Below are positions 42,743 to 44,266 of a stretch of DNA of 44,266 nucleotides, piece after piece. The stretch comes from Rhodococcus yananensis (lineage in GTDB: Bacteria; Actinomycetota; Actinomycetes; Mycobacteriales; Mycobacteriaceae): assembly GCF_020515525.1 (NCBI RefSeq), contig NZ_JAIYEP010000034.1, forward strand, positions 1 to 44,266, written 5' to 3'. Numbering within the stretch: position 1 is the stretch's first letter; each line of letters opens with the position of its first letter. The notes beneath the pieces were generated by a model. It was not told where the DNA came from and did not search any database. It was given only the letters and a program-made list of their open reading frames with translations. The position numbers and the translations under genes are program-made.

Positions 42743-43633
42743 TCAGGACACACCCTCGCAGAGCATCTCTGTCGTCAGGTCCGGATCGGGCAGTTCCGCT
42801 TCGGTGAACCCGAACTCGCCGACGATCGACAGGTACTTGTCGGGATCCGACGTGATCTTCTTCAGTTCCTCGTTGTACGCGTCGCGCAGTTCCTCGTCGC
42901 CGAGACGGAAGACCGTGCCACCGGCACCGACCTGCGGCACGCCGTTGATCACCGCCACGAACGACGGTGTCACGTCCACCGGTGCGTCCGGGTTGTTCGT
43001 CTTCATCCAGTTCAGCGAGATTCCGGTCAAGGCGAACACGTCCGCGCGGCCGTTGATGACCGCGTCCATGCCGTCCTGGGCGCCGGCGACCTGCATCGCA
43101 TCGACCCCCAGTTCCCGTGCGTAGTCGGATTCGATCGCACCGGTCATGACGGCCAGGCGCGCACCGCTGTCGACGACCGACTGCATGTCGGTCAGGTTCT
43201 GCGGGTTCCCCTCCGGAACCATCAGCGCCGTCGTGTAGTTGAACTCGGGATCACTGAAGAGAGCCTGCTCGCAGCGCTGCGGCAGGATCGACATGCCGGC
43301 GCTGACGATATCGAACCGTCCCGCCTGGAGGCCCGGGATCAACGCACCGAAATCCGTTGCCACACCTTCGACGTCGTCGACGCCCAGATTCCCGAAGATC
43401 TCCCGGTGGAGCGCCACGGTCGCGCCGGTCAGGTCACCGCCCTGCATGAAGCTGTAGGGCGCCTCCCCCGCGAACCCGACGGTCACCGACCCGCGTTCCT
43501 GCAAGTCCTCGACGGTCACCGCCGCGTTCGAATCCGTGTCGGTACTGGTACATCCTGCAACGGACGCCCCCACCAATCCGATTCCGGCGATTCCCGCCGC
43601 CATCTTCGTCACTACCCTTGCACCAATTCGCAT
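42743..43633 (-). CDS. ehuB: Substrate-binding lipoprotein, ectoine/hydroxyectoine type (EhuB)
   Basis: The 296-residue protein has signal peptide ARVVTKMAAGIAGIGLVGAS and lipobox VAGC, so it is a membrane-anchored binding lipoprotein. The SBP family 3 fold has GSVTVGFAGEAPYSFM at the start of lobe 1. DFGALIPGLQAGRFDIVSAGMSILPQRCEQALFSDP is close to the EhuB subgroup of compatible-solute binders. The C-terminal LPDPDLTTEMLCEGVS closes lobe 1. Import of ectoines would serve osmoprotection or nutrition. The start at ATG 43633 is set by the signal peptide; the longer open frame upstream is non-coding in character. GAGAGGG is ~15 nt upstream, rather far. It is the first gene of the operon B-C-D-A. 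Confidence 0.85.
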   Translation of the reverse strand: MRIGARVVTKMAAGIAGIGLVGASVAGCTSTDTDSNAAVTVEDLQERGSVTVGFAGEAPYSFMQGGDLTGATVALHREIFGNLGVDDVEGVATDFGALIPGLQAGRFDIVSAGMSILPQRCEQALFSDPEFNYTTALMVPEGNPQNLTDMQSVVDSGARLAVMTGAIESDYARELGVDAMQVAGAQDGMDAVINGRADVFALTGISLNWMKTNNPDAPVDVTPSFVAVINGVPQVGAGGTVFRLGDEELRDAYNEELKKITSDPDKYLSIVGEFGFTEAELPDPDLTTEMLCEGVS

Positions 43634-43928
43634 GATCTGGTCCCAATCCCTCTCGTCGTCCTGAAACGACCCGGGAGGATGCGCACCGCGCTGCAGCACG
43701 ACCCAAACGGATCTGCACAAGCGGACGTTACCCACGGAAAGGCTCGAAACGGAAATCAGAATCGCGTTGTTACCATCTCGTGACAGATCGGACATCTGAT
43801 CGGGAGAAGCGACTTCTCACACGCGGCGGCACCCACCGTCGGGTTCCCGCGGACACCGCAACTCCCCGCGACCACCGAAACCACCGCACCAACACACCCC
43901 ACCCGCAACAACCCCACACAAACACGAA
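43634..43928. other. Region between the rRNA terminator and ehuB
   Basis: About 295 bp without a gene. It should hold the ehuB promoter; TAACGT is visible on the minus strand near 43726-43731 as a possible -10. It also has a 15-bp dyad at 43784-43798 and a small hairpin GAGAAG-CGA-CTTCTC at 43804-43818. From about 43840 to 43928 the plus strand is strongly C/A-biased with few G or T. Confidence 0.45.
43784..43798. promoter_or_regulatory. Dyad CAGAT-N5-ATCTG upstream of ehuB, candidate operator
   Basis: CAGAT (43784-43788) and ATCTG (43794-43798) form a perfect inverted repeat with a 5-bp spacer. It is 150 bp upstream of the ehuB start in an AT-richer segment. Ectoine transport genes are often controlled by local regulators, but no regulator gene is in this operon. 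Confidence 0.4.
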
Positions 43929-43955
43929 GAGGGGACCCACACAGTGGGTCCCCTC
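43929..43955 (-). terminator. rRNA operon terminator
   Basis: GAGGGGACCCAC (43929-43940) is perfectly complementary to GTGGGTCCCCTC (43944-43955), a 12-bp stem with a 3-nt loop. It lies ~14 nt after the 5S rRNA 3' end on the minus strand. Reading on, the RNA is U/G-rich (UUCGUGUUUGUGUGG). Confidence 0.9.
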
Positions 43956-43968
43956 TCCGGAACGGGTG

Positions 43969-44086
43969 TTCGGCAGTGTCCTACTCTCCCACACCCTGAC
44001 GAGTGCAGTACCATCGGCGCTGACAGGCTTAGCTTCCGGGTTCGGAATGGGACCGGGCGTTTCCCTGCCGCTATAACCACCGTAAC
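43969..44086 (-). rRNA. rrf: 5S ribosomal RNA
   Basis: On the minus strand the sequence begins GTTACGGTGGTTATAGCGG and contains CCCATTCCGAACCCGGAAG, the conserved 5S loop, then GGTGTGGGAGAGTAGGACAC towards the 3' end. The ends are estimated to within a few bases from pairing of GTTACGGTGG-like and CACTGCCGAAC-like termini; about 118 nt. Confidence 0.93.
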
Positions 44087-44181
44087 TCTACGAAACACAC
44101 ACGACACCCCCCACCCCACCCACACGGGCAGAACAGAAAGCATGTGCTGTCTCAGACACCGCACAGTGGACGCGTAACACC

Positions 44182-44266
44182 TTCGTGGTAAGACCTCGGC
44201 CTATTAGTACCAGTCACCTCCACACATTACTGCGCTTCCAGTTCTGGCCTATCAACCCGGTGATCT
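44182..44266 (-). rRNA. rrl: 23S ribosomal RNA, 3' end (partial)
   Basis: On the minus strand, GTTGATAGGCCAGAACTGG, AAGCGCAGTAATGTGTGGAG and GACTGGTACTAATAGGCCG are the conserved last part of 23S rRNA. The 3' end is estimated near 44182. The gene runs off the right edge. The ~95-bp spacer to 5S holds no tRNA. Confidence 0.93.

Noticed and set aside
43634-43795. 54-residue N-terminal extension of EhuB
   Set aside because: It would bury the signal peptide and lipobox; binding lipoproteins start just before the signal peptide, as at 43633.
1-44266. CRISPR arrays, insertion sequences, prophage or biosynthetic gene cluster
   Set aside because: No regularly spaced repeats, no transposase or integrase, and no terminal inverted repeats of insertion-sequence type were seen. 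The only candidate mobile-type gene is the single HNH gene.

Overview
The window is 44 kb of a high-G+C actinobacterial chromosome. It is most like a Rhodococcus or another Nocardiaceae relative within Mycobacteriales. The evidence is a single 9.3 kb type I fatty acid synthase gene next to acpS, a GlgE maltosyltransferase, NucS/EndoMS, DivIVA-like proteins, frequent GTG starts, and a gene order that largely follows the Mycobacterium tuberculosis segment Rv1320c-Rv1343c, read in reverse. Family names and the synteny come from memory of those proteins; no search was run.

Layout. (1) 71-9783, minus strand: fas then acpS, the fatty acid synthase and the enzyme that arms its acyl carrier domain. 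(2) 10207-10809: an HNH-family gene and tRNA-Leu(UAG). (3) 10878-11662: two small membrane proteins, the second DUF3817. (4) 11717-15549: a signalling island of a membrane histidine kinase and a receiver-PP2C phosphatase (minus strand), divergent from a STAS protein and an RsbW-like ATPase (plus strand). (5) 15652-20697, minus strand: clpS, DUF2017, P1-family peptidase, rhomboid protease, metallo-beta-lactamase-fold phosphodiesterase, RNase PH and the RdgB NTP pyrophosphatase. (6) 20766-24741, plus strand: pncB, pncA (NAD salvage) and a DinG-like helicase. (7) 24755-31729: glgP facing away from glgE-glgB, which together break down and build alpha-glucan. (8) 31767-36511: a lipoprotein metalloprotease, a thioredoxin-TPR protein, a second DUF3817 protein, an acetyl-CoA acetyltransferase and a methylmalonyl-CoA epimerase. 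(9) 36634-40599: a DivIVA-like coiled-coil protein, nucS with a small zinc-binding-like partner, and a membrane adenylate cyclase. (10) 40522-43633, minus strand: an ehuBCDA-type ectoine/hydroxyectoine importer. (11) 43929-44266: rRNA terminator, 5S rRNA and the 3' end of 23S rRNA, all on the minus strand.

How the genes work together. AcpS would attach phosphopantetheine to the Ser of the FAS-I carrier domain. GlgE extends glucan from maltose-1-phosphate, GlgB branches it, and GlgP, transcribed away from them, phosphorolyses it. PncA and PncB turn nicotinamide into nicotinate mononucleotide. The adenylate cyclase and the Rv1339-like phosphodiesterase could set cAMP levels. The island at 11.7-15.5 kb looks like a complete sensor, phosphatase, anti-anti-sigma and anti-sigma relay whose sigma factor is not in view.

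A recurring regulatory feature is a TANNNT hexamer placed exactly 6 or 7 nt before the start codon of many first genes (lprD-like, rph, clpS, pncB, dinG, glgP, epimerase, DivIVA-like, nucS). This is the signature of leaderless transcripts. Genes inside operons instead use 4-nt stop/start overlaps or clear AGGAGG-type sites.
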